From the NCBI GenBank assembly GCA_022823505.1, contig JAJEIA010000082.1, forward strand, positions 1 through 50,513: a stretch of 50,513 nucleotides of DNA. Direction: 5' to 3'. Below the pieces are notes generated by a model. That model saw only the letters and a program-made list of their open reading frames with translations. It was not told where the DNA came from and did no database searches. Both the position numbers and the translations under genes were made by a program. The stretch is from Dehalococcoidia bacterium. GTDB taxonomy: Bacteria > Chloroflexota > Dehalococcoidia > Lucifugimonadales > UBA3495. The number at the start of each line of letters is the position of its first letter. The stretch's first letter is position 1. Shown here piece by piece: positions 33,569 to 40,993 of the stretch.

Positions 33569-34342
33569 GTGGCACGCCCCCCGCAGCAGAACCCGCGCCA
33601 GCGGAGCCGCCAACGCGCCGACGTACTGCTGGTGGAACGGGGCCTGGTCGAGAGCCGCGAGCAGGCCCAGGCGCTGATCATGGCCGGCGCGGTGCTGTCG
33701 CCGGCCGGTCCGGTGCAGAAGGCCGGCACGTTCCTGGACCCCGCCACGCCCCTGGAACTGCGCCAGCGGTTGCCTTACGTCAGCCGCGGCGGGGTCAAGC
33801 TCGCCCACGCCCTGGACACCTGGGCGGAACCCCACGGCATGGCGTTGGACGGGATTACGGCGCTGGACGTGGGAGCGTCCACCGGAGGGTTCACCGACTG
33901 CCTGCTGCAGCGCGGGGCGGCCCGCGTCTACGCCGTTGACGTCGGACACGGCCAGCTGCATTACCGGCTGCGCCAGGACCCCCGCGTCGTCTGCATGGAA
34001 AAAGTGAACGCGCGGTACCCCTTCGAACTGCCCGAACCCGTCGATCTGCTGGTAGCCGACGTTTCGTTCATATCGCTGACCATGGCGTTGCCCGAGCCGT
34101 TGACCCACCTGAAACCGTCCGGGTACGCCATCGCGCTCGTCAAGCCCCAGTTCGAGGCCCAACGCGGCGAGGTCGGCAGGGGCGGGATAGTTCGGGACGA
34201 CTCACTCCGCGCCGAAATCCTCGCCAGGGTCCAGGAATGGCTGTCCTCCCGCGAGGAAATAACCCTCGTGGACACGGCGTCATCTCCCATTACGGGAGAC
34301 GCCGGCAACCGGGAATTCCTGGTACTGCTGCGCAAGAAGTAA
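33569..34342 (+). CDS. tlyA: TlyA family rRNA (cytidine-2'-O)-methyltransferase
   Basis: A 257-residue TlyA. An N-terminal S4 RNA-binding domain (about 16-75, RADVLLVERGLVESREQAQALIMAGAV) is followed by an FtsJ-type Rossmann methyltransferase domain with VSRGGVKLAHAL, SAM motif ALDVGASTGGFTDC, and the conserved VADVSFISL and LVKPQFEA blocks. TlyA proteins 2'-O-methylate cytidines in 16S and/or 23S rRNA; some act as haemolysin-like proteins in older literature. The start is GTG 33569, 11 bp after the crotonase stop, so the pair may be co-transcribed. Confidence 0.93.
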   Translation: MARPPQQNPRQRSRQRADVLLVERGLVESREQAQALIMAGAVLSPAGPVQKAGTFLDPATPLELRQRLPYVSRGGVKLAHALDTWAEPHGMALDGITALDVGASTGGFTDCLLQRGAARVYAVDVGHGQLHYRLRQDPRVVCMEKVNARYPFELPEPVDLLVADVSFISLTMALPEPLTHLKPSGYAIALVKPQFEAQRGEVGRGGIVRDDSLRAEILARVQEWLSSREEITLVDTASSPITGDAGNREFLVLLRKK

Positions 34343-34415
34343 TTCCGCACGAAATCCGTCGCCCTTGAGCGTAAATCCAAACCGAACCCGCCAACGTATG
34401 CGAACGGTTAGATTG

Positions 34416-34466
34416 CTGACCCATCCCATGTACTGACCCATTTCACGTAATGATCCATTCCATCTA
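34416..34466. repeat. Three 17-bp tandem repeats before the RND exporter gene
   Basis: Units CTGACCCATCCCATGTA (34416-34432), CTGACCCATTTCACGTA (34433-34449) and ATGATCCATTCCATCTA (34450-34466) are joined without gaps. The consensus is TGAYCCATYYCAYSTA. The last unit ends 27 bp before the RND start codon. This is the layout of a multi-site operator or iteron array. Confidence 0.8.
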
Positions 34467-34493
34467 ATTGAAGTTCGCTGCTTGGAGCCCCTC

Positions 34494-37400
34494 ATGATCC
34501 TCCTCACCAAGCTTGCCCTGCAGAGTCGCACCGTCACCGTGATGATCCTGATCCTCGTGCTGGCGGGCGGGATCTACGCCTACCAGCAGTTGCAGCAGGA
34601 GCTTTTCCCCGAGATCAGCCTGCGGGTCATAAACGTCTCCACTTCTTACCAGCAGGGCACGCCGTACCAGGTCTCGCACGAAGTCACGAGGCCTGTCGAG
34701 GACATGATCATTGGCATGGAGGGCCTCAAAGAGGTGACTTCAACGTCACGGTCCAATCGTTCCCAGGTGAGGGCCAGCTTCGAAAACAACGTGGACATCG
34801 AGGAGGCTGAGGCGGAAATCGTCAGCAGGGTCTCCGGCCTGCGACTCCCCGACGCCGCGGGCGAACCCAACGTTTTCGAGCTGACCCCCAACCGGCGGCC
34901 TGTGATGGAGCTGAGCGTAGCCGGCCAGCGGGACATCCCGGAGTTGCTGCGGATAGTTGAGCATCAGGTCGTCCCACCGATCCAGGCGATTCCGGGCGTG
35001 TTTGAGGTGGACATTGAGGGCGGCGTCAACGAGCAGGTTGTCGTCACGGTGGATCCAGCGTTGCTGAACACCTACGGGCTATCGATGCAGAACGTCATCG
35101 GTGCGCTGCAGAGCAACTCGGTGGACGTGAACGCCGGCACCGTGGAGTCCGCCGACGGCACCGTGACGGTCCGGGCCTTTCATGGCTACACCGACCTGGA
35201 TACGCTGCGGAACCTGCCGGTTGGTTTTTCCCGCCCCGGCGGGTCTCCGGCGTCCCCCCGCCCCTCCGGCAATGGCGCGACGCCGATCCGGATGTCGGAA
35301 GTCGCCGACGTGCGAGTCTCCACGCCCGAGGCCACCACCGTCTCCCGCACCAACGGCCAGCCCAGCGTCAGCCTGAGCGTTCACAAGACCGGCGAAGGCA
35401 ACACCATCGAAATCACCCACGCCATCGACGAGTTGCTGGCGGAACTGCACGAAGAACTCCCGCCCGACCTGGACATCTCGGTAGTCGAAAGCCAGGCTCC
35501 TCGTCTGGAAGAGGAATTGGGCAAAGTCCTCGGCCAGGGGCTGCAGGGCTTCTTCTTCGCGGTGGCCGCAGTGTTCCTCTTCCTGCTGCAACTGCGGCCG
35601 CGGCCCTTTGCCGGCATCGCCAACGCCATCCGGCCCACCATCATCATCGCACTGTCCATCCCCCTCAGCGTGATGATCACGATGCTGGTCATGGCCCTGT
35701 TCGACTGGACGCTGAACTTCATGAGCCTGGCCGGCCTGGCCATCGCCGTTGGCCGCATCGTCGACGACAGCATCGTGGTGCTGGAGAACATCTACCGGCA
35801 TATCCAGGAAGGCAGCCCCCGCGCCGTGGCGGTCATCGCCGCGACCCAGGAGGTCAGTCCGCCCGTGGTCGCTTCGACGCTGACCACAGTCGCGGTATTC
35901 GTTCCCCTGGGGTTCCTGCCGGGAGTCGTGGGGCAATTCTTCTCCCCGTTCGCCCAGACGGTGTGCGTGTCCCTGCTGGCGTCCACGCTGGTCGCCCTGA
36001 CCGCAGTTCCGGTGCTGGCGTCGTGGTTCCTGCGCACCGGCGACATGGTCGACGATCCGGCCAACCCCCGGGGCGACACCTACCTGCAGAGGATCTACAC
36101 GCCCGTGCTGCGCGTGGCCCTGCGCTACCGGCTGATCACCGCCATCGCCAGCATCCTGGTGGTGCTGGCCAGCCTGACGCTCATCCGGACGCTGCCCGTC
36201 GAACTGTTTTCACAGGGACGAACCGAGGGCATTCGCATCGACCTGAACCTCAGCGGCAATCCCTCCACGATCCAACTGGTGGAGGAGGTCAGCATCGTCG
36301 AGGGCATATTGGATGATTTTGTCGCCACGGGGGCTGCCGAGAGTTACCAGGTGACCCTGGGCGCCAGCAGTCGAAGCTTCGGGTCCATCGCCGACGCGGC
36401 CTTCGATCGGGCCGGATTCAACGTCCTGCTGGGGGAGAACGCTCCGGACGACCTGGACGAACAGATCAGGAACGCCCTGCCGGAAAAGCCCGGCGTCACC
36501 ACCCGCGTTTTCGCGGATAGCGGCGGGCCGGGGCGGGGCGGCGGTCTGCGCCTCACCCTCACCGGCGCCAACTACGAAGACGTGCGCATCGCCACCGACC
36601 GGCTGCAGGCCGCCGTGGAACGCGACCCCGGCGTGCGCAACGTCCGAACCAACATCGTGGACGGAAGGGAGGAGTTGACCATCGCCATCGATCCGGACGC
36701 GGCCGGACGCTATGGCCTGTCCACCATGAGCGTCGCCAACCAGATCCGCACCTGGATGCGCGGCAGTGACGTGGCCGAGATCGACGTGGGTGGAGAAACC
36801 CTGGACGTGGTGGTACGCGCGGTTGCCGAAGCCGTGGACGATCCGTCGGATCTCCCGCTCCTGCCCATCGGCAGCAACGCCGGCGCCATTCCGCTGGGCA
36901 GCATAGCCGACACCCGCAGCACCGTTGGGCCCAGCGTGGTCACCCACTACGACGGCCACCGCTCCGCCACCATCTCCGGCGGCCTGGCCGGACGGGACGC
37001 CGGCGCCATCGGCGAACGGGTCGACGCCATCGTCGCCGCCACGCCCCTGCCCCCGGGCGTCACCGTGCGATCCGGTGGCACCTTCAGCGACATCCGGGAG
37101 GAATTCAACAACGTTTACGTCGCCATGGCCATCGGCGTTTCCCTGGTGTACCTGGTGATGGTCGCCACCCTGGGCTCGCTGAAGATACCCTTCATCGTGG
37201 TGCTCAGCATGCCCCTGGCGGTGGTTGGCGCGCTGGTCGGTCTGGTCATCACCGACCGGTCGCTGAGCCTGCCCGCGCTGATGGGGTTCCTGCTGCTGGT
37301 GGGCATCGTGGTGACCAACGCCATCGTGCTGCTGACTTTCGTACACCAGCAACGCCGGGCCGGCCTGGAGCCGCTGGAAGCGGTAATGTCCGCCGGCCGA

Positions 37401-37718
37401 ACCCGCGTGCGTCCCATCCTGATGACCGCCTTCACCACCATCCTGGCGTTGATTCCCCTTTCCATGAGCGAGTCGGCCGGACTGGTCGGCGCGGAGTTGG
37501 CCACGGTGGTTATCGGCGGGCTGATCAGTTCCACGTTCCTCACCCTGGTGGCGGTCCCGGTGGTCTACATGCTCTTCGAAGAGTCGATCCCCAACGCCTA
37601 CCGCCGCGTGCTGCGGTTGATTGGGATCCGGCCCGGCCGTCCTGCGGCAGCCGGTCAGTCCGCAGAAGTCGGACCGTTGACCGGCGAAGCCTCCGCCGCC
37701 AGTCCGGGCAGCGATTAG
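34494..37718 (+). CDS. RND family efflux pump (HAE1-type) permease
   Basis: A 1074-residue RND transporter of the AcrB/MdtB type. The start is MILLTKLALQSRTVTVMILI, followed by the FPEISLRVINVSTSYQQG porter-domain entry and the membrane motif GRIVDDSIVVLENIYRH; D424-D425 are the proton-relay pair of transmembrane helix 4. A second half has the duplicated arrangement (GIVVTNAIVLLTFVHQQRRAG and TRVRPILMTAFTTILALIPLS). Twelve helices are expected. It exports drugs, lipids or other molecules using proton motive force. No membrane-fusion-protein or outer-membrane gene is adjacent, which is unusual and fits a monoderm-type cell or a distant partner. GGAG at 34484-34487 sets ATG 34494; a TTG at 34482 is rejected. 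Confidence 0.92.
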   Translation: MILLTKLALQSRTVTVMILILVLAGGIYAYQQLQQELFPEISLRVINVSTSYQQGTPYQVSHEVTRPVEDMIIGMEGLKEVTSTSRSNRSQVRASFENNVDIEEAEAEIVSRVSGLRLPDAAGEPNVFELTPNRRPVMELSVAGQRDIPELLRIVEHQVVPPIQAIPGVFEVDIEGGVNEQVVVTVDPALLNTYGLSMQNVIGALQSNSVDVNAGTVESADGTVTVRAFHGYTDLDTLRNLPVGFSRPGGSPASPRPSGNGATPIRMSEVADVRVSTPEATTVSRTNGQPSVSLSVHKTGEGNTIEITHAIDELLAELHEELPPDLDISVVESQAPRLEEELGKVLGQGLQGFFFAVAAVFLFLLQLRPRPFAGIANAIRPTIIIALSIPLSVMITMLVMALFDWTLNFMSLAGLAIAVGRIVDDSIVVLENIYRHIQEGSPRAVAVIAATQEVSPPVVASTLTTVAVFVPLGFLPGVVGQFFSPFAQTVCVSLLASTLVALTAVPVLASWFLRTGDMVDDPANPRGDTYLQRIYTPVLRVALRYRLITAIASILVVLASLTLIRTLPVELFSQGRTEGIRIDLNLSGNPSTIQLVEEVSIVEGILDDFVATGAAESYQVTLGASSRSFGSIADAAFDRAGFNVLLGENAPDDLDEQIRNALPEKPGVTTRVFADSGGPGRGGGLRLTLTGANYEDVRIATDRLQAAVERDPGVRNVRTNIVDGREELTIAIDPDAAGRYGLSTMSVANQIRTWMRGSDVAEIDVGGETLDVVVRAVAEAVDDPSDLPLLPIGSNAGAIPLGSIADTRSTVGPSVVTHYDGHRSATISGGLAGRDAGAIGERVDAIVAATPLPPGVTVRSGGTFSDIREEFNNVYVAMAIGVSLVYLVMVATLGSLKIPFIVVLSMPLAVVGALVGLVITDRSLSLPALMGFLLLVGIVVTNAIVLLTFVHQQRRAGLEPLEAVMSAGRTRVRPILMTAFTTILALIPLSMSESAGLVGAELATVVIGGLISSTFLTLVAVPVVYMLFEESIPNAYRRVLRLIGIRPGRPAAAGQSAEVGPLTGEASAASPGSD

Positions 37719-37838
37719 CGTTCGGGCCGTCGACGGCGCCGCGCGCTCGACATTCCGAAGCGCCGGGTCCTTCCGCTTGTCCACCGGGCTGGGATGGGTT
37801 TGCGCGCATCCGGCGGGCTGGACGGCCGGAAATTCGGG

Positions 37839-37844
37839 TATGAT
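37839..37844 (+). promoter_or_regulatory. -10-like element before PaREP1-like gene
   Basis: TATGAT lies 45 bp before the start codon; the -35 is weak (GCTGGA at 16 bp). Confidence 0.35.
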
Positions 37845-37888
37845 ATTTGCGCGACTACACCACCCGTGGATTTCACAAGGAGGCGACG

Positions 37889-38278
37889 ATGGCTACTACC
37901 GGAGACGATGCCGTCGCCAAATGCCTGGACCAGGCCATCGACTTTCTGGCGCAGGCGGACCGCGAATTCGACGCGGGCGACCGCCGGCAAGGTTCGGAAA
38001 AGCTCTACGGTGCGGCCACACAGGTCGTTATCGCCGCGGCCAAGCAGCGTGGCTGGCAATATCGGAGCCACCGAGCGACTAAAAACGCGGTCGTCCGGCT
38101 GGAAACGGAATATCAGGATCCATTGCTGGTTGCCGGATTTCTCGCCGCCGAAAAGTTCCACAAGAACTTCTTTCACGATGAGATGGAGGACTACGAGATC
38201 GTAGCCGACCGGCCCATCGTCCACCGCTTTGTGAACCGACTGGTGGCCCTGGTCAACGACTATGCACCGGACGCCTGA
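37889..38278 (+). CDS. PaREP1-like (HEPN-type helical) protein
   Basis: A 129-residue all-helical protein. The pattern FDAGDRRQGSEKLYGAATQVVIAAAKQRGW followed by a long helix and FHKNFFHDEMEDYE matches the PaREP1/PaREP8 family, distantly HEPN-like. Those proteins are found in archaea and some bacteria and have no settled role; HEPN relatives include RNases and nucleotide-binding helpers. The start is ATG 37889 with AAGGAGG at 37877-37883. The frame is open further upstream without similarity. Assignment to this family is from motif memory. Confidence 0.6.
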   Translation: MATTGDDAVAKCLDQAIDFLAQADREFDAGDRRQGSEKLYGAATQVVIAAAKQRGWQYRSHRATKNAVVRLETEYQDPLLVAGFLAAEKFHKNFFHDEMEDYEIVADRPIVHRFVNRLVALVNDYAPDA

Positions 38279-38298
38279 TTCAACACGACAAACTCAAT

Positions 38299-38314
38299 GC
38301 AACTTGCAAGTTGC
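38299..38314. repeat. Perfect 16-bp palindrome before the small alpha/beta-barrel gene
   Basis: GCAACTTGCAAGTTGC. It lies 3 bp before the AAGGAG ribosome site of the gene at 38330, so it could mask that site in mRNA or bind a dimeric regulator. Confidence 0.5.
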
Positions 38315-38329
38315 CAAAAGGAGAAGAAC

Positions 38330-38653
38330 ATGTACGTACTGCGAAGAATTTTCAAGACCAAGCCCGGCGAGGCGCGGCGAGTGGCCAGCCTGCTACAGAA
38401 GCAGGCCCAGATCTACCACGACGCCGGCCAGCGCAGCGAGTTCCGGGTTTATTTCAACGGCGCCACCACACCGGCGGAACAGGACGTTGTCATCCTCGAG
38501 TGGACCGATGAGGCCTTGATGTCGCCCATGCGAGGCGACAATCAACTGCCCGCGGCCGCCCTGGAAGTGGGCGGGCAGATCAGGCCGCTGGTGGAGAGCA
38601 ACCGCATCGAATTCTGGGAGCTGATGTCGCCCGACAAGATGATGGACGTCTAA
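38330..38653 (+). CDS. Small protein, likely dimeric alpha/beta-barrel (ABM-like)
   Basis: A 107-residue protein. The start MYVLRRIFKTKPGEARRVASLL and the later RVYFNGATTPAEQDVVILEW strand fit a ferredoxin-like, dimeric alpha/beta barrel, as in antibiotic-biosynthesis-monooxygenase (ABM) proteins. No conserved catalytic residues are obvious, so a function is not proposed. AAGGAG is 6 bp before ATG 38330. A perfect palindrome lies just before the ribosome site. Genes on either side run in the same direction and a common transcript is possible. Confidence 0.6.
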   Translation: MYVLRRIFKTKPGEARRVASLLQKQAQIYHDAGQRSEFRVYFNGATTPAEQDVVILEWTDEALMSPMRGDNQLPAAALEVGGQIRPLVESNRIEFWELMSPDKMMDV

Positions 38654-38680
38654 CCGCTTGCACATTCAGGAGGCAGCATC

Positions 38681-39151
38681 GTGGAAGTAGCACAGGTGGC
38701 AGAGATACTCCTGGAGCGCGGACAGACCGTGTCCGTGGCCGAGGCTTGCACCAACGGATTGCTGGGCTACACGCTCGGTACCATCCCGGGCGCGTCCCGC
38801 TTTTTCCCGGGCGGCGTGGTCGCCTACACCGGCGGGCTGAAGGAGAAGATCCTCGGCGTGCCGGACGAGCTCTACGAGACGGCAGGCAGCGTCAGCCGGG
38901 AAATGGCAATAGCCATGGCCAGGGGCGCGCTGGAGTTGACCGGCACGGACTACTCGCTGTCCACCACCGGCGTCACCGGCCCGGCGGCGGGCCGCAGCGG
39001 GCTACCCATCGGCACCTTCTGGATCGGGTTGGCCGTGAAGGATGGTGAGGATGCCGCCATCGAGATCCGCGTGGGCGGCGACCGCGACGCCACGAAGCAC
39101 GGCGCAGTGCAGGCCGCCATCGACCTGCTCGGCCGGGAACTGACCGGCTAA
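38681..39151 (+). CDS. CinA C-terminal domain protein (PncC-like) with altered active-site motif
   Basis: A 156-residue stand-alone CinA C-terminal domain, the same size as PncC nicotinamide-nucleotide amidases. The fold is clear: TIPGASRFFPGGVVAYTGGLKEKILGV, GVTGPAAGRSGLPIGTFWIGL and GDRDATKHGAVQAAIDLL. In the usual AESCTGG motif the sequence is AEACTNG: the Ser proposed as catalytic is A22 and the second Gly is N25. Y49 and K54 of the same site are kept. The protein may use another nucleophile, have another reaction or be inactive. Start is GTG 38681 with GGAGG about 8 bp before it. Confidence 0.85.
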   Translation: MEVAQVAEILLERGQTVSVAEACTNGLLGYTLGTIPGASRFFPGGVVAYTGGLKEKILGVPDELYETAGSVSREMAIAMARGALELTGTDYSLSTTGVTGPAAGRSGLPIGTFWIGLAVKDGEDAAIEIRVGGDRDATKHGAVQAAIDLLGRELTG

Positions 39152-39455
39152 TGGGAGCCAAAGGCATCGCTGGAAGCGTGCGTTGAGTTTCGCACGAGCG
39201 CTCGGCGATGCCATCGTCAACCCACCGGAGCGTCATTCCCCGCGCTGGTGGGTGTCCCGTGTCGTCCCGCCCACCGCGGCAACGCTAGAATTTATAATGG
39301 CGGTAGCCACGTTGCTCCGCCATACTGAGCTAGGACAACTCGGGCATCTATTGGTTGCCACCAACATTTTAGACAGAGCTGTTACTGCAACGCATATCGA
39401 TCCGGCGGTTACCCTCGCGGTACTGGCGATAAGCCACATAGGAGGCAATCGCATC

Positions 39456-39653
39456 ATGGCGCTACTGGAAATTTTGATGAAGCCACTGCTCGACGCCCAA
39501 CTGGAAGCCGGAATTGAGATAGGCAAGCAGGAGGGCAGGGCAGAAGGCAAAGCGCAATTTGAGGCCTGGAAGGAGCGACAGCGAGCCGCCGGCGTCGAGT
39601 TCGTTGACGATGATGAACCCGAAAACGACGAATCCCCAGCGTCCGACCAGTAA
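39456..39653 (+). CDS. Small coil protein, paralogue 1
   Basis: A 65-residue protein starting MALLEILMKPLLDAQLEAG, with a helix IEIGKQEGRAEGKAQ and the tail EAWKERQRAAGVEFVDDDE. The start is set by AGGAGG at 39440-39445, ten bp before ATG. The frame is open upstream to a TTG at 39183 and could include a hydrophobic stretch, so a longer N-terminal form (for example from ATG 39297) cannot be excluded. The tail is nearly identical to that of the next gene. Family unknown to me. Confidence 0.6.
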   Translation: MALLEILMKPLLDAQLEAGIEIGKQEGRAEGKAQFEAWKERQRAAGVEFVDDDEPENDESPASDQ

Positions 39654-39865
39654 CGTGGCCGTGCCGGGTGGCCGGCTCACCGTGAAGGTGCTGGAATTTC
39701 TGTTTAAACCGCTGCTCAAAGCCCAGTGGCAAGCCGGGTATGAGATCGGCTTTGAGGAAAGCAAAGCAGCCGCCAATGCAGCGGCCAGTACAGCAACCAA
39801 AACGCGGATTGAAGCGTGGAAAGCGCGACAACGCGCCGCCGGCGTCGAGTTTGTTGACGATGACG
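39561..39865 (+). repeat. Direct DNA repeat in the two small-protein genes
   Basis: The 56 bp at 39561-39616 and 39811-39866 are about 86% identical (48 of 56 by eye) at an offset of exactly 250 bp. They code the shared EAWKxRQRAAGVEFVDDDE tail and mark a tandem gene duplication. Confidence 0.75.
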
Positions 39866-39915
39866 AGTTACCGGAAGGCCCACCGGATCCACATCCGCCG
39901 ACATCACGCCAGTAG
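39655..39915 (+). CDS. Small coil protein, paralogue 2
   Basis: An 86-residue protein with VLEFLFKPLLKAQWQAGYEIGFEESKAAA and the tail IEAWKARQRAAGVEFVDDDELPEG. It parallels the upstream gene in layout. GTG 39655, 2 bp after the previous stop, is the likeliest start; ATG 39610 in the same frame would overlap the upstream gene. No good ribosome site is seen, so coupled translation is likely. Function unknown. The central Ala-rich part (KAAANAAASTATKTR) differs between the two. Confidence 0.55.
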   Translation: MAVPGGRLTVKVLEFLFKPLLKAQWQAGYEIGFEESKAAANAAASTATKTRIEAWKARQRAAGVEFVDDDELPEGPPDPHPPTSRQ

Positions 39916-39954
39916 CCGGTCACTGCATTCGACCACCTTCCGCCAGGAGCGAGC

Positions 39955-40965
39955 ATGAAATTCGGAGTTTCCCTTTCCGCCATCGCCCAGCAGCCGGCCG
40001 GCGCCGACATGCAGCAGGCCTTCGCCGACATCTGCGCCTACGTGGGCGCGGCGCGGGACCTGGGGTTCGACATGGTCTACCAGGGCCAGCACTACCTGAC
40101 CGATCCCTACCAGCAGCTGCAGACCATGCCGCTGCTGGCCCGCATTTCCGCGGAGGCCCGCGGCATGGGACTGGTGGCGACCATGCTGGTGCCCCTGCAT
40201 CACCCGGTGGACCTGGCGGAACGCGTGGCCACCATGGACGTGATCACCGGCGGCAACTTCACCCTCAGCGCTGCCCTGGGCTACCGCGACGAGGAATACG
40301 ACAACTTCGGCGTGCCCCGCCGCACCCGGGTCAGCCGATACCTGGAGTGCCTCGAGGCCATGCGCCTGCTGTGGTCGGGCGAGAAGGTGAACTACGAGGG
40401 CCGGTACTTCCAGCTTAAGGACGCCCAACTGATGCTGCGTCCGGTGCAGCAACCCCACCCGCCGGTGTGGGTGGCCGCCAACAGCGACGCCGCCATCACC
40501 CGGGCCGCGCGGATGGGCTACACCTGGTACGTGAACCCCCACGCCAAGTTCGATACCATCAGCCAGCAGGTTGAGATGTACCACGAGGCCGCCGGCGCCG
40601 CGCACTCCGGCGCGCCCGACCGCCTGCCGCTGGGTCGCGAGGTCTTTGTGGGGCGCACCCACGAGGAGGCCTTCGCCAACGCCGCGCCCTACCTGGGCGG
40701 CAAGTACGAGGCCTACGCCCAGTGGGGCCAGGACAAGGCCCTTCCCGGCGAGGAAAACTTCCGCGAGCCCTTCGAGGACCTGGCCCGGGACCGTTTCGTC
40801 ATCGGCGACCCCGACGAGGTGGTGGAGGAACTATCCCGCTACCGGGAGCTTGGCATGTCCCACGGCTGCTTCCGGATGATGTGGCCCGGCATGCCCCTGG
40901 ACGACGGCATCGCCAACCTGGAGCTCTTCGCCGACCGCGTGGCGCCGTACCTGCGGGAAGACTAG
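39955..40965 (+). CDS. LLM class (luciferase-like) flavin-dependent monooxygenase
   Basis: A 336-residue protein with the bacterial-luciferase TIM-barrel fold. Typical parts are the N-terminal MKFGVSLSAIAQQ, ARDLGFDMVYQGQHYL, the ATMLVPLHHPVDLAERVATMDVITGGNFTLSAALGYRDEEYDNFG block (FMN/substrate pocket), and PPVWVAANSDAAITRAARMG. Such enzymes use reduced FMN or F420 and oxygen to oxidise organic compounds such as alkanesulfonates, amines and ketones, or act as F420-dependent reductases. Substrate unknown. AGGAG is 9 bp before the ATG. It faces the penicillin-acylase-family gene across a 28-bp gap (convergent). Confidence 0.9.
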   Translation: MKFGVSLSAIAQQPAGADMQQAFADICAYVGAARDLGFDMVYQGQHYLTDPYQQLQTMPLLARISAEARGMGLVATMLVPLHHPVDLAERVATMDVITGGNFTLSAALGYRDEEYDNFGVPRRTRVSRYLECLEAMRLLWSGEKVNYEGRYFQLKDAQLMLRPVQQPHPPVWVAANSDAAITRAARMGYTWYVNPHAKFDTISQQVEMYHEAAGAAHSGAPDRLPLGREVFVGRTHEEAFANAAPYLGGKYEAYAQWGQDKALPGEENFREPFEDLARDRFVIGDPDEVVEELSRYRELGMSHGCFRMMWPGMPLDDGIANLELFADRVAPYLRED

Positions 40966-40993
40966 CTTCTCCGGTTGTCCGGACGCTGCGGAC

